Notes under the pieces: generated by a model | The model's database searches: none | Seen by the model: the letters and a program-made list of their open reading frames with translations, nothing else | Told to the model about the DNA's origin: nothing | Source: Methylobacter luteus IMV-B-3098 | GTDB taxonomy: Bacteria; Pseudomonadota; Gammaproteobacteria; Methylococcales; Methylomonadaceae | Length of the DNA stretch: 64,000 bases | Direction of reading: 5' to 3' | Assembly: GCF_000427625.1 (NCBI RefSeq) | Contig: NZ_KE386569.1 | Coordinates: forward strand, 1,681,073-1,745,072 | In this document: piece after piece, positions 48,500 through 59,163 of the stretch | Layout: every line of letters starts with the position of its first letter | Numbering within the stretch: the first letter of the stretch is position 1 | Translations under genes and position numbers: made by a program

Positions 48500-51325
48500 A
48501 TGAGTAAGCTGCTTAAACTTTTTCAAGATTCCTCTAGCCTCTATGGCAGCAATGCCAGTTTCATTGAAAGCCTGTATGAAAAGTTTCTGGAAGACCCCGA
48601 ATCAGTTGAGCCTAGCTGGCAGAAAGAATTCAGCGCCATTCATGACGGTGTCGATTACGAAGCGGCTCACAGCCCTATCGTGAAACGCTTTGCACAGCTC
48701 GCGATTAAATCCCAGGGCCGGCTGGCCGAATTACAAGGTTTCACGGAAGAAAGCGTAAAAAAGCAATCGGCCGTTGCCCGGCTTATCAACCATTACCGCG
48801 TCAGCGGGCATCAGATCGCCCAAAATAATCCTCTGGGAAAAACATCGCCTCCGCCTCCCGATTTTGATCCGGCTTATTACGGGCTGTCCGCGCCCGACAT
48901 GGATACTCTGTTCGATGCGGACATGCTGCGCGGCATTGACAGATTACCGCTGCGCGACATCATAACCAGTCTGAAAGAGATTTACTGCGGCAGCATTGGC
49001 GCCGAATACATGCATATTGTCGATACGACAATCAAACGTTGGATAAAAAACCATCTGGAAAGCCCGAAATCCACTTTAACGATAGGACCTGAAAAAAAAC
49101 GCTGGCTGCTGAAACAACTGACTGCAGCTGAAGGCATAGAAAATTACCTGCATACCAAATTTGTCGGTCAAAAACGTTTCTCACTGGAAGGCGGCGAATC
49201 GCTGATTACGGTTCTCGACGAACTCGTTCAGGGATCCGGGGAAAAAGGCGTTAAAGAAGTCGTGATCGGTATGGCGCATAGAGGCCGCCTCAATGTGCTG
49301 GTAAATGTTCTCGGCAAAAGCCCTTCCATTTTATTCGATGAATTCGCCGGCCTGCCCAAGTTATCGCCCGGTGTCATTTCCGGCGACGTCAAATATCACA
49401 TGGGTTTCTCATCCAACATCGCCACGCCCGCCGGCCCGCTACATTTGACGCTGGCGTTCAACCCGTCGCACCTTGAGATCATCAACCCGGTCGTGGAAGG
49501 CTCGGTAAAAGCGCGTCAGGACAGGGCCGGCGCGGACGGTAAGAATGCAGTCATTCCGGTATTGATCCATGGCGACGCGGCGTTTTCTGGGCAAGGCATC
49601 ATCATGGAAACCCTGAACATGTCGCAAACCCGCGCCTTTTCGACCGGTGGCACTATTCATATCGTCATTAACAACCAGATCGGCTTTACCACCAGCAACC
49701 CTGAGGATGCCCGCTCGACCCTTTATTGCACCGATGTGGCCAGCATGATTCAGGCGCCGGTTTTTCATGTCAATGGCGATGATCCCGAGGCCGTCAATTT
49801 TGTTACCAAACTGGCGCTCGATTTCAGGATGACTTTCAACAAAGACATCGTCATCGACCTTATTTGCTACCGCCGCCTCGGCCACAATGAAGCCGATGAG
49901 CCTTCAGCCACGCAGCCGCGCATGTATAAGAAAATCCGCAAGCTCAAAACCACGCGACGGATTTATGCGGAACGCCTTATCAGTGAAGGCATCATTACGG
50001 CCGAGCAAGCCGCCGAAATGGAACAGGAATATCAAAAGCAGCTCGACGCCGGCCAGGTCGTTTCAAGGCCCGTGCTGGACAAGAACCATTACTCATACAC
50101 GACTCAATGGAATCCGTTCCTGAACGGAAGCTGGGACACACCCTGCGATACGTCCGTATCGATAGACCACATTCGCTTCTGCAATGATCGCATGCAGCGA
50201 CTGCCGGCCGGCTTCGAACTGCATCCGCGCGTCGCCAAAATCATGGACAGCCGTCGTAAAATGGCTGCCGGGGCCATGCCCCTGGACTGGGGATTTGCCG
50301 AGAACATGGCCTATGCGACTCTGCTGATGGAAAAATACAATGTGCGCCTGACCGGCCAGGATGTCGGCCGAGGCACGTTCTTCCACCGCCATGCCGTCTT
50401 GCATAATCAGCTCAACGGCAAAACGCACACGTCGCTGAAACATCTGGACAAGGACCAGGGCCAGGCGCAGATTTTCGATTCATTACTATCGGAAGCTGCT
50501 GTACTAGGTTTCGAATACGGCTATAGCTCGACCGTTCCTAATACGCTGGTCATCTGGGAAGCGCAATTCGGCGACTTTGCCAATGGCGCGCAAGTCGTCA
50601 TCGATCAGTTCATCAGTTCCGGCGAGACAAAATGGGGCAAGTTGAGCGGTCTGGTCATGCTTCTGCCGCATGGCTTCGAAGGCCAGGGACCGGAGCACTC
50701 ATCCGCCAGACTCGAACGTTATCTGCAACTGTGCGCCGAACACAACATGCAGGTCTGCAACCCGACTACGCCGGCACAGATATTTCATTTGCTGCGTCGG
50801 CAATTGATCAGACCGTATAGAAAACCATTGATTGTCATGACGCCTAAAAGCCTGCTCAGGCATAAGCTCGCCGTTTCCACTTTGGAAGACCTGACTGACG
50901 GGCAATTTCAGCCCATCATCGGCGAACAGGATCCGATCAATCCGAAAAAAGTCACGCGCTTTGTCCTGTGCTCCGGCAAGGTTTATTATGATCTGCTCGA
51001 AGCGCGTCGCAAGGACAATCTGAAACATGTTGCCATCACACGCATAGAACAACTGTATCCGTTCCCCGTCGACGCCTTCAGAGCGGAACTGGCGAAATAT
51101 CCCGCCATGAAAGAATTCGTCTGGTGTCAGGAAGAGCCTCAGAATCAAGGTGTCTGGTACCAATCCAAACATCATTTCGCAGACAGTCTTGAGCCACATA
51201 TCACTATGACCTACAGTGGCCGAGAGGCATCTGCCGCCCCTGCGGTGGGAAATTTCCGCGTCCATATAGAACAACAAAAAGCCGTCGTTGAATCGGCCTT
51301 ACACGGAAAATCATCAGGAAAATAA
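48500..51325 (+). CDS. sucA: 2-Oxoglutarate dehydrogenase E1 component
   Basis: A 941-residue thiamine-dependent decarboxylase (E. coli 933). The N-terminal helix ([31 protein letters not shown]) is the E2-binding region. [55 protein letters not shown] and [12 protein letters not shown] are E1o signatures around the cofactor and substrate. Transketolase-like and C-terminal domains are complete. It leads the sucA-sucB-lpd operon with a one-base gap to sucB. Confidence 0.97.
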   Translation: MSKLLKLFQDSSSLYGSNASFIESLYEKFLEDPESVEPSWQKEFSAIHDGVDYEAAHSPIVKRFAQLAIKSQGRLAELQGFTEESVKKQSAVARLINHYRVSGHQIAQNNPLGKTSPPPPDFDPAYYGLSAPDMDTLFDADMLRGIDRLPLRDIITSLKEIYCGSIGAEYMHIVDTTIKRWIKNHLESPKSTLTIGPEKKRWLLKQLTAAEGIENYLHTKFVGQKRFSLEGGESLITVLDELVQGSGEKGVKEVVIGMAHRGRLNVLVNVLGKSPSILFDEFAGLPKLSPGVISGDVKYHMGFSSNIATPAGPLHLTLAFNPSHLEIINPVVEGSVKARQDRAGADGKNAVIPVLIHGDAAFSGQGIIMETLNMSQTRAFSTGGTIHIVINNQIGFTTSNPEDARSTLYCTDVASMIQAPVFHVNGDDPEAVNFVTKLALDFRMTFNKDIVIDLICYRRLGHNEADEPSATQPRMYKKIRKLKTTRRIYAERLISEGIITAEQAAEMEQEYQKQLDAGQVVSRPVLDKNHYSYTTQWNPFLNGSWDTPCDTSVSIDHIRFCNDRMQRLPAGFELHPRVAKIMDSRRKMAAGAMPLDWGFAENMAYATLLMEKYNVRLTGQDVGRGTFFHRHAVLHNQLNGKTHTSLKHLDKDQGQAQIFDSLLSEAAVLGFEYGYSSTVPNTLVIWEAQFGDFANGAQVVIDQFISSGETKWGKLSGLVMLLPHGFEGQGPEHSSARLERYLQLCAEHNMQVCNPTTPAQIFHLLRRQLIRPYRKPLIVMTPKSLLRHKLAVSTLEDLTDGQFQPIIGEQDPINPKKVTRFVLCSGKVYYDLLEARRKDNLKHVAITRIEQLYPFPVDAFRAELAKYPAMKEFVWCQEEPQNQGVWYQSKHHFADSLEPHITMTYSGREASAAPAVGNFRVHIEQQKAVVESALHGKSSGK

Positions 51326-51326
51326 C

Positions 51327-52607
51327 ATGAGCATCGAAGTCCTAGTCCCCAACCTGCCCGAATCGGTTTCAGACGCCACACTGGCGACCTGGCACAAAAA
51401 GCCTGGTGATAGGGTCGATAAAAACGAAAATCTGGTCGATCTGGAAACCGATAAAGTGGTTCTTGAAGTGCCCGCGCCGGACTCAGGCATTCTGCGCGAA
51501 ATACGCAAGGAAAACGGCTCGACAGTGGTTGCTGGCGAAGTACTGGCCGTGCTGGAGCCTCAAGCCATGCGGGAACCGCAGGCCGTTCAATCCCAGGAAA
51601 CCGAGGCTGTTGAAACGGCCGCGCCCGAAACGGATGAAGCCTACAGCGATGCGACTCCGGCATTAAGCCCTTCTGTACGACGGCTGATATTTGAAAAAAA
51701 TATCGACCCTGCCGGCATAAAGGGCACCGGCAAAAACGGCCGCATCACCAAGACCGATATACTCGATTACCTGGAAAGCCACAAACTGCCTGAAGCTGAA
51801 ATCGAACCGCCAAAGCCGGAAGTCGTACCCGCGCCGGCCAAGCCAGAGATACCTGCCAAGCCGGAGAAGCCCAAACAAGCTGAGCCGGCGGCGCCTTCTT
51901 TAAATCTGCGCCCGGAACAGCGGGTGCCGATGACGCGCTTGAGGGCGAAGATTGCCGAACGCCTGTTGCAGGCCCAACAGAACGCAGCCATGCTGACGAC
52001 GTTCAACGAAGTCAATATGCAAAACGTTATCGATCTTCGCGATCAGTACAAATATCGGTTCGAACAAAAGCACCATGTCAAACTGGGCTTCATGTCATTT
52101 TTCGTCAAGGCCTCCATCGAAGCGTTAAAACGTTTTCCGGCCGTTAATGCCTCTATTGACGATAACGATATCATTTATCACGGCTACTATGACATCGGCA
52201 TTGCCGTCACGACGCCGCGCGGTCTGATCGTGCCGGTCCTGCGCGATGCCGACCAACTTGATTTTGCCGGCATCGAGAGAAGCATTGCCGATTTCGGTGA
52301 AAAAGGACGCAACGCCACTTTAGGCTACGAAGACCTGAAGGGCGGCACATTTACTATTACCAACGGCGGCATTTTCGGCTCAATGTTATCGACACCGATA
52401 CTGAATCCGCCACAGTGCGCCATTTTGGGCATGCACGCCATCAAGGAACGCCCTATTGTCGAAAACGGTCAGATTGTCGCCCGACCGATCATGTATCTGG
52501 CCTTGTCCTACGATCACCGCCTGGTCGACGGACGCGATGCCGTGCAGTTTTTAGTGACGATTAAAGAATGTCTGGAAGCGCCCGCTCACCTACTTCTTAA
52601 TATTTAA
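51327..52607 (+). CDS. sucB: Dihydrolipoamide succinyltransferase (E2o)
   Basis: A 426-residue E2 subunit. One lipoyl domain (about 1-75, lipoyl-Lys in [17 protein letters not shown]), a Pro/Ala/Glu linker, an E3/E1-binding domain ([35 protein letters not shown]), a second Lys/Pro-rich linker and the catalytic core with [13 protein letters not shown] (His and Asp intact). The annotation starts one base after the sucA stop; an upstream frame to 51288 is only overlap. All catalytic residues are present, unlike the following E3. Confidence 0.96.
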   Translation: MSIEVLVPNLPESVSDATLATWHKKPGDRVDKNENLVDLETDKVVLEVPAPDSGILREIRKENGSTVVAGEVLAVLEPQAMREPQAVQSQETEAVETAAPETDEAYSDATPALSPSVRRLIFEKNIDPAGIKGTGKNGRITKTDILDYLESHKLPEAEIEPPKPEVVPAPAKPEIPAKPEKPKQAEPAAPSLNLRPEQRVPMTRLRAKIAERLLQAQQNAAMLTTFNEVNMQNVIDLRDQYKYRFEQKHHVKLGFMSFFVKASIEALKRFPAVNASIDDNDIIYHGYYDIGIAVTTPRGLIVPVLRDADQLDFAGIERSIADFGEKGRNATLGYEDLKGGTFTITNGGIFGSMLSTPILNPPQCAILGMHAIKERPIVENGQIVARPIMYLALSYDHRLVDGRDAVQFLVTIKECLEAPAHLLLNI

Positions 52608-52620
52608 GAAGGCCATAATT

Positions 52621-54075
52621 ATGCCAAAGCAACAAATCCATTATGATGTCATCGTCATTGGCGCAGGACCCGCCGGTTATGTCAGCGCCATTCGATGCGC
52701 ACAGCTCGGCTTGAAAACAGCCTGCGTCGATAACTGGCGAAATAGCAAACTCCAGAGCAGTCTGGGCGGCACGTATCTTAATGCCGGCTGCGTTTCCTCG
52801 ATAGCCTTGCTCGAGTCGGCAAAAATTTATCACTTGCTGAATCACGAAATAGACAGTCATGGCATTCATGCTGAAAATATTTCCATGGATATCGCCCAAA
52901 TGATGCAGCGCAAGGACAAAATCATTGAAACGCTCAGCAATAAAATCGTCGACATTTTTGCTCATCACAAAATCAGCCGCATCCATGCACAGGCAAAAAT
53001 GCTCAATGCGCGTCAGGTAGAAATCACTCCGCTCGACCATTCGGCGCCATCCATTATTCAGGCCAAGAATATCATCCTGGCCGCCGGCTCATCCCCGATC
53101 GATTTATCCTGCGCTCCAATCGACAATGAATTCATCATTGATTCCACAACCGCTTTAAGCCTTAACAGCGTGCCCAAAAAACTGGGCATCATAGGTGCCG
53201 GTGTCATTGGCCTTGAGTTAGCCAACATCTGGAGCCGGCTCGGCTCCGAAATCATTTTGCTGGAAGCGCAGGAAAACTTTTTAACCCTGCCCGATCAGCA
53301 AATCTCGCGCGAAGCCTATCGCATCTATACGCAGCAGGGCCTCGAAATGCGTTTAGGCGCACGGGTCGTTTCCACCAAAAAAAGCCATAAAAAAGTGACT
53401 GTCGAATATCAGGATAATGAAGGTCTGCATTGCCTGCGAGTAGACAAACTGATCGTTGCTTCAGGACGGAAACCCAATACCGAAAACCTGGCCGCCGAGG
53501 AAGCGAATTTAATGCTCGACGAAAACGGCTTTGTTCATGTCGATGAAAATTGCCTGACCACCCTGCCCGGCGTCTATGCGATCGGCGACTTGACCTCGCT
53601 CGGCCCCATGCTGGCCCATAAGGGCATAGAGGAAGGCGTCTTTGTTGCCGAACAGATTGCCGGCATTTATACCCCGATCAATTACGACATTCTGCCCAGC
53701 GTTATTTATACCGAGCCTGAAATAGCCTGGGTTGGCCAGACCGAGCAGGCCCTCAGAGCCATAGGCGAGAACATCAAGATCGGGACTTTCCCGTTAAGTG
53801 CCGCCACCCGGTCGCACGTCATGGGCAACCCCGAGGGCTTGGTTAAAATCATTGCCCACGCCGATACCGATACCATACTCGGGGTTCATATCATCGGCGC
53901 CCAAGCTTCCGAACTGATTGCCGAAGCTGTGCTAGCCATGGAATTTTCGGCCTGCAGTGAAGATCTGGCCCGAACTATCCATGCTCATCCGACCATTTCA
54001 GAAGCCCTGCAAGAAGCGGCGCTGTCTCTTGAGAAACGGACACTGCATTTGCCAGTAGGCAAATTGCCCTCATAA
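52621..54075 (+). CDS. lpd: Dihydrolipoyl dehydrogenase-like protein, altered active site
   Basis: A 484-residue class I FAD/NAD disulfide oxidoreductase in the E3 position of the sucAB operon. The FAD site IVIGAGPAGYVSAIRCAQLG, NAD site LGIIGAGVIGLELANIW, second FAD motif VYAIGDLTSLGPMLAH and the C-terminal His-Glu dyad HAHPTISEALQEAAL are intact. The redox motif, normally GGTCLNVGCIPSKALL, reads GGTYLNAGCVSSIALL: the first Cys is Tyr52 (codon TAT at 52774-52776, one base from TGT), only C57 remains, and the usual Lys of SKALL is Ile. Without a disulfide it should not reoxidise lipoamide normally. The frame is undamaged, so it is maintained, recently mutated, or a paralog with another role. 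Confidence 0.85.
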   Translation: MPKQQIHYDVIVIGAGPAGYVSAIRCAQLGLKTACVDNWRNSKLQSSLGGTYLNAGCVSSIALLESAKIYHLLNHEIDSHGIHAENISMDIAQMMQRKDKIIETLSNKIVDIFAHHKISRIHAQAKMLNARQVEITPLDHSAPSIIQAKNIILAAGSSPIDLSCAPIDNEFIIDSTTALSLNSVPKKLGIIGAGVIGLELANIWSRLGSEIILLEAQENFLTLPDQQISREAYRIYTQQGLEMRLGARVVSTKKSHKKVTVEYQDNEGLHCLRVDKLIVASGRKPNTENLAAEEANLMLDENGFVHVDENCLTTLPGVYAIGDLTSLGPMLAHKGIEEGVFVAEQIAGIYTPINYDILPSVIYTEPEIAWVGQTEQALRAIGENIKIGTFPLSAATRSHVMGNPEGLVKIIAHADTDTILGVHIIGAQASELIAEAVLAMEFSACSEDLARTIHAHPTISEALQEAALSLEKRTLHLPVGKLPS

Positions 54076-54279
54076 GGAACATCGTAGCCAGGAATAATTG
54101 AAAGCCTTGAATCTCAAAAAATTTCTACCACGAAGGGCACAAAAAGAAAATTCAAGGCAAAAAACTTCGTGTTCCCGATTACTGTTCCAGACGCAATTCC
54201 ACTTTCTGTATCCGTGCAGTCATTCACGTCCTTCATGCTTTTATGCGTTTACGCATTGGCTACTACCACTGCGGGCAAC

Positions 54280-56517
54280 TCACTCACGCTCCAGTCCATC
54301 AACCCGCTGAAAGCCTCTCGGTAAAGCCGATCCTCTGTTGGCGCGGCTGCCTGAGTAATGCTCGATATCGGCCGGTTTCAGGGTTAAATGGCGTTTGCCC
54401 GACAACACTTTCAACTGACCGTTCTCCGGAAGTGTAATCACCGCAACCACCTGATCCTTGCCAGCAGTCAGATCCGATGTCGGGATCTGGATCAGCTTGT
54501 TGCCCTTGCCTTTCGCCAGCGCCGGCAGCTCGGCCACCGGAAAAATCAGCAACCGCCCCTGCAGGGTGACGGCGGCGAGCAGATCGGATTCATTGGCTAC
54601 CCGCGCCGGCTTCAATACCTTGGCGCCATCGGGCAGCGTGATCAACGTCTTGCCGGCTTTATTCTTGCTCAACAGCTCCTTGAGCTGAACGCGGAAACCG
54701 TAGCCGGCATTGCTGGCCAGCACATACCAGTCATCGGGATTGCCGGCGAGCAGATGAGTGAAAAAGGCGCCAGACGGAGGATTAAGGCGTCCTGTCAATG
54801 GCTCGCCCTGGGTTCGGGCCGACGGCAGATCATGCGCGGACGTGCTGTAAGCCCGGCCGGTCGAATCGAGCATATAAATCGGCTGAGTCGTCCTGGCCTT
54901 GACCGCATCGAGAAAACCGTCGCCGGAGCGATAGCTCAGACTGGTTACATCGATGTCATGGCCTTTAGCCGCCCTGATCCAGCCTTTCTGCGACAGAATA
55001 ACCGTCAGCGGTTCATTGGCGATCAGCTCGGTCGTATCCAGCGCCTGCGCAGCCTGTCTTGCGACGATCGGCGAGCGGCGATCATCGCCGTATTTCTCGG
55101 CATCGCGCTCGAGTTCCTTTCTGATCAGGCGGTTTAACAATTTCTTGGAACCCAGGGTTTTTTCCAGCGCGGCCCGCTCTTTTTCCAGTTCATCCTGCTC
55201 GCCGCGGATTTTCATCTCTTCCAGCTTGGCCAGATGTCTCAATTTTAATTCGAGAATCGCCTCGGCCTGCAGGTCGCTGAGCCCAAATCGCGCCATCAGC
55301 ACCGGTTTGGGATGGTCTTCATTGCGGATAATGGCGATGACTTCATCGATATTCAGGTAGGCGATCAGCAAGCCGTCAAGAATATGCAAACGGGCCAGCA
55401 CCTTATCGAGTCGGTGCTGAAGCCGGCGCCGGACCGTCTCGGTGCGGAACGTCAGCCATTCGGCCAGGATGTCTCTCAGCCCTTTGACTTGCGGGCGACC
55501 GTCCAAACCGATCATGTTCATGTTGACGCGATAGCTTTTTTCCAGATCCGTCGTGGCGAACAAATGCGACATGACCGCCTCGACATCCAGCCGTTTAGAC
55601 TTCGGTATGACCAGCAGGCGGGTCGGATTTTCATGATCCGATTCGTCCCTCAAATCCTCGATCATCGGCAGTTTTTTGGCCAGCATTTGGGCTGCGATCT
55701 GCTCCATCAATTTGGCGCCGGATACCTGATGCGGCAAGGCTGTGATGACGATATTGCCGTCTTCAAGTTCGTATTTGGCGCGCATTTTTACCGAGCCGCC
55801 GCCGCTGATATACATTTTCCGTATCTCTTCGGCAGGCGTGATGATTTCGGCGTCGGTCGGATAATCGGGGCCTTTGATATGGTTGAAAATGGCTTCCAGC
55901 GAACTGTCGGGATTATCGAGCAACTCGATGCAGGCATTGGCCACTTCGCGCAGGTTATGCGGCGGAATGTCGGTCGCCATACCGACGGCAATGCCCATCG
56001 TGCCGTTCAGCAGCACGTTCGGCAATCTCGCCGGCAGTAAAACCGGCTCTTTCAGCGTGCCGTCGAAATTGTCGGTCCAATCGACCGTGCCCTGCCCCAA
56101 CTCGCTCAGCAAGGTTTGCGCATAAGCCGTCAGCCGCGATTCGGTATAACGCATGGCCGCAAACGATTTCGGATCGTCCGGCGAACCCCAGTTGCCCTGC
56201 CCGTCGATCAACGGATAGCGGTAGGAAAAATCCTGCGCCATCAGCACCATGGCCTCGTAGCAGGCCGAGTCGCCGTGCGGATGGTATTTGCCGAGCACGT
56301 CGCCGACCGTTCTGGCCGATTTCTTGTATTTCGCCGCCGCCGTCAGGCCGAGTTCCGACATCGCGTAAACGATGCGCCGCTGTACCGGTTTCAAGCCGTC
56401 GGCGATATGCGGCAGGGCCCGGTCCAGAATCACATACATGGAATAATCCAGATAGGCTTTCTCGGCAAAATGCTTTAACGGCAGTTGTTCGTAATTCTCT
56501 TGTACACCCACGATCAC
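54280..56517 (-). CDS. parC: DNA topoisomerase IV subunit A
   Basis: A 745-residue subunit (E. coli 752). The catalytic Tyr is Y124 in [11 protein letters not shown]. The quinolone region [19 protein letters not shown] keeps the sensitive-type Ser84 and Glu88. The tower and coiled-coil region is near 370-480, and a C-terminal beta-pinwheel follows. The gene overlaps the yciA stop by four bases. Its partner parE is 2.6 kb upstream on the same strand. It decatenates daughter chromosomes. Confidence 0.97.
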   Translation of the reverse strand: MIVGVQENYEQLPLKHFAEKAYLDYSMYVILDRALPHIADGLKPVQRRIVYAMSELGLTAAAKYKKSARTVGDVLGKYHPHGDSACYEAMVLMAQDFSYRYPLIDGQGNWGSPDDPKSFAAMRYTESRLTAYAQTLLSELGQGTVDWTDNFDGTLKEPVLLPARLPNVLLNGTMGIAVGMATDIPPHNLREVANACIELLDNPDSSLEAIFNHIKGPDYPTDAEIITPAEEIRKMYISGGGSVKMRAKYELEDGNIVITALPHQVSGAKLMEQIAAQMLAKKLPMIEDLRDESDHENPTRLLVIPKSKRLDVEAVMSHLFATTDLEKSYRVNMNMIGLDGRPQVKGLRDILAEWLTFRTETVRRRLQHRLDKVLARLHILDGLLIAYLNIDEVIAIIRNEDHPKPVLMARFGLSDLQAEAILELKLRHLAKLEEMKIRGEQDELEKERAALEKTLGSKKLLNRLIRKELERDAEKYGDDRRSPIVARQAAQALDTTELIANEPLTVILSQKGWIRAAKGHDIDVTSLSYRSGDGFLDAVKARTTQPIYMLDSTGRAYSTSAHDLPSARTQGEPLTGRLNPPSGAFFTHLLAGNPDDWYVLASNAGYGFRVQLKELLSKNKAGKTLITLPDGAKVLKPARVANESDLLAAVTLQGRLLIFPVAELPALAKGKGNKLIQIPTSDLTAGKDQVVAVITLPENGQLKVLSGKRHLTLKPADIEHYSGSRANRGSALPRGFQRVDGLERE

Positions 56518-57011
56518 AATTCATCCTTTGGTAAATCAACATGTAACGCGCGGCTCTTCTCCATGAATTCCTGACGCATTTTTTTGCGCATTTCTGCGGC
56601 TTCAAATAATCTTTTTTCCACTTCGTTCTCTATCTGTAGTTTGGGGATTTCCTGAGGTCTGCCGTTTTCATCGACGGCCACCATGGTGAAATAGCAGGAG
56701 TTGGTGTGCCTCTTTTCTTCCGTCATCAGGTTTTCGGCCACGACCTTGACGCCGATTTCCATCGAGGAGCGCCCCACGTAATTGACATGCGCATTGAAAG
56801 TCACCAATTCGCCGACCTTGATCATCTGCTTAAAAAAAACATGGTCCAGCGATGCGGTCACGACATAGCTTTTGCAATATTTCGCCGCGCAGGCATAAGC
56901 CACCTGATCTAATAGCTTCAATAATGCGCCACCGTGCACATTACCGGAAAAATTCGCCATGTCCGGCGTCATCAGCACGGTCATGGCCAACGACTTCTCT
57001 TGTTTATCCAT
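56514..57011 (-). CDS. yciA: Acyl-CoA thioesterase, YciA-like
   Basis: A 165-residue hotdog-fold thioesterase. The conserved start [37 protein letters not shown] contains the catalytic Asp region, and the [27 protein letters not shown] segment is typical of YciA/BACH-like enzymes. It hydrolyses short- to long-chain acyl-CoAs. It overlaps parC, so the two are probably translated together. Confidence 0.88.
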   Translation of the reverse strand: MDKQEKSLAMTVLMTPDMANFSGNVHGGALLKLLDQVAYACAAKYCKSYVVTASLDHVFFKQMIKVGELVTFNAHVNYVGRSSMEIGVKVVAENLMTEEKRHTNSCYFTMVAVDENGRPQEIPKLQIENEVEKRLFEAAEMRKKMRQEFMEKSRALHVDLPKDEL

Positions 57012-57184
57012 TTTATTTACCCGACTCGATAAGGCTATGCGGCCTTTATTTACGACATGAGCAATCCGGAAAATGCCCTATTGCCCTTCCCTTACGGCTT
57101 TATTCTACCTGAAGGCTTCCTATAAAAGGTCTAAGAATGACGATACAGACCGATGACAGACTATGAGTCGATAGGCTTGAACTG

Positions 57185-57535
57185 TCAGCCCATTTTCAGA
57201 CCGGCATAGAAACCGGCTGCGCCGCTGACGCCCTTGCTGGTAATATTCGATAAGCGATCGATCAGAAAATTGCCGGACTGCTGTGCGGCTTCGGTAGCCG
57301 CGCTGGCGGCGTTCTGCAAGTGGGCTTCACTGACACTGACGATGCCGTAGTATTCGGACACGAACAGCAGCACCACCGCCGCACCGCCCATGAACAATGC
57401 CACCTTCAGCATTTTTTTGGCGAAATAGCCGACCGCCAGGCCGATGATAAAAGGCGCTCCTACATTGGGGATCATGAAAGCCGAGGAAAAAATATCGGTG
57501 GAGGATGCGCTGTTGATTGCTTGATCACTGCTCAT
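57185..57535 (-). CDS. FUN14 family membrane protein
   Basis: A 116-residue protein with two membrane segments. PFIIGLAVGYFAKKMLKVALFMGGAAVVLLFVSEYYGIVSV matches the FUN14 family core (glycine-rich first helix, FxxG at the second). A third weak amphipathic stretch is at the C-terminus (GVSGAAGFYAGLKMG). Bacterial FUN14 proteins have no settled function. Divergent from the aldehyde dehydrogenase gene and upstream of yciA. Confidence 0.82.
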   Translation of the reverse strand: MSSDQAINSASSTDIFSSAFMIPNVGAPFIIGLAVGYFAKKMLKVALFMGGAAVVLLFVSEYYGIVSVSEAHLQNAASAATEAAQQSGNFLIDRLSNITSKGVSGAAGFYAGLKMG

Positions 57536-57729
57536 TTTGTGCTTCTCGTACGGTTATTGCTGACTCCAGCCAGACTGGAAAAAGCCGACATTTTAATCAT
57601 TTTCAAGCCAGATGCCAGTTCATTAAAGGCAGCCTGTTAAATAAACCCCAGTCGTAAGCAGCACCACCTATTGATTTTGATCTGCCGGAAAGAAAAAATA
57701 ATAATGTCTTGATCTAACAGAAGTTGCTT

Positions 57730-59160
57730 ATGCACTACCCCATCAAAGTACCTGGCGCCGATTCGGCCGGCATCGTTGAAGTCTTCTCGCCTTATGATGG
57801 CAGGCGTGTAGGTTCCGTTGAAGCCATTGATGAATCTGGAGCCGAACAGGCATTGAAAAACATGCATGAGCTGTTTCGCGGCCGCAAAAACTGGCTGCCC
57901 GCCCATGAGCGCATCGCCATTCTGGAGCGTGCGATCACGCTCATACAGGCACGCAGTGAGCAATTTGTAACCACGGCCGTGGCCGAAGGCGGCAAGCCTT
58001 ATCAAGACACTCAGGTTGAGCTGTCACGGGCGCTCGACAGCATCAGGAGCTGTATTGATTGCATGCGCACGGAACGCGGCACGGAAATTCCGATGCAGTT
58101 GAATCCGGCCTCCATGCATCGACTGGCCTTTACGCATAGGGAACCGATCGGCCCTGTAGTGGCGATCAGCGCTTTCAATCATCCTATCAATTTAATCGTC
58201 CACCAGATAGGGCCCGCGATCGCCGCAGGCTGCCCTGTCGTTATCAAGCCGGCGCGCGAAACGCCTTTGTCGGCTTTTGCGCTGGTGGATATCTTGCGCG
58301 AGGCGGGCCTGCCTGGGCACTGGTGTCAGCCCGTTGTAGCGAATGACATGAAAGTCGCCGAACAATTGGCGATCGATCCGCGCGTCGCCTTTTTAAGTTT
58401 CATCGGCAGCGCCCGTGTCGGCTGGATGCTGCGCTCAAAATTGGCGCCCGGCACGCGTTGTGCACTGGAGCATGGCGGCATGGCGCCGGTCATTATGGCC
58501 GAAGACGCCGATCTCGAACGGATACTGCCATTACTGGCTAAAGGCGGCTTTTATCATGCCGGACAAGTTTGCGTGTCGGTGCAGCGCATTTATGCGCATG
58601 AATCGATAGCCCGAAAAGCGGCAGAAGAACTGGCGGCATTGGCTGACAAAATGACAGTCGGCGATCCGGCTAAGCCAGACACGGATTGCGGCCCGTTGAT
58701 TCGGCACAGCGATGTGGATCGTATCGAAGCCTGGGTGAATGAAGCCGTTGCCGAAAACGCTGAACTGATCACCGGCGGCCAGCGGCTTTCGGACTCGCTG
58801 TATCAGCCGACCGTGTTATTGAATGCGTCGCCAAACAGCAAGGTCAGCCGGCAGGAAATCTTCGGGCCGGTCGTGTGCGTTTACGAATACAATAGTCTGG
58901 ATGCAGCCATCGAACAGGCCAACGCCCTGCCTTACGCCTTTCAGGCCTCAGTGATCACGCAAAATATCGATACCGCCCTGTATGCCTACAAGCATTTGGC
59001 GGCATCGACCGTTATGATTAATGATCACACGGCTTTCCGTGTAGACTGGATGCCGTTTGCGGGCTTGCGTGAGTCAGGTCATGGAACCGGCGGCATTCCC
59101 TATACGTTCCGCGACATGCAGATCGAGAAAATGGCCATCTTCCATTCGCCGGCTTTATAA
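57730..59160 (+). CDS. NAD(P)-dependent aldehyde dehydrogenase
   Basis: A 476-residue ALDH-superfamily enzyme. The NAD-binding segment is VAISAFNHPINLIVHQIGPAIAAGCPVVIKPA, with the general base in CALEHGGMAPVIM and the catalytic Cys in GGFYHAGQVCVSVQRIYAH. The C-terminus has QEIFGPVVCVYEYNS and FAGLRESGHGTGGIPYTFRDM. ATG 57730 is used; TTG 57724 is possible. The exact substrate cannot be read from sequence; lactaldehyde/glyceraldehyde-3-phosphate-type members are nearest in style. Confidence 0.88.
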   Translation: MHYPIKVPGADSAGIVEVFSPYDGRRVGSVEAIDESGAEQALKNMHELFRGRKNWLPAHERIAILERAITLIQARSEQFVTTAVAEGGKPYQDTQVELSRALDSIRSCIDCMRTERGTEIPMQLNPASMHRLAFTHREPIGPVVAISAFNHPINLIVHQIGPAIAAGCPVVIKPARETPLSAFALVDILREAGLPGHWCQPVVANDMKVAEQLAIDPRVAFLSFIGSARVGWMLRSKLAPGTRCALEHGGMAPVIMAEDADLERILPLLAKGGFYHAGQVCVSVQRIYAHESIARKAAEELAALADKMTVGDPAKPDTDCGPLIRHSDVDRIEAWVNEAVAENAELITGGQRLSDSLYQPTVLLNASPNSKVSRQEIFGPVVCVYEYNSLDAAIEQANALPYAFQASVITQNIDTALYAYKHLAASTVMINDHTAFRVDWMPFAGLRESGHGTGGIPYTFRDMQIEKMAIFHSPAL

Positions 59161-59163
59161 AAG

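Noticed and set aside
54100-54180. A possible CACGAAG-type intergenic repeat after lpd
   Set aside because: One short degenerate match (CCACGAAGGGCACAAA with AACTTCGTGTTC) is too little to call a repeat.
56240-56290. Quinolone-resistance changes in parC
   Set aside because: Ser84 and Glu88 are the sensitive-type residues.
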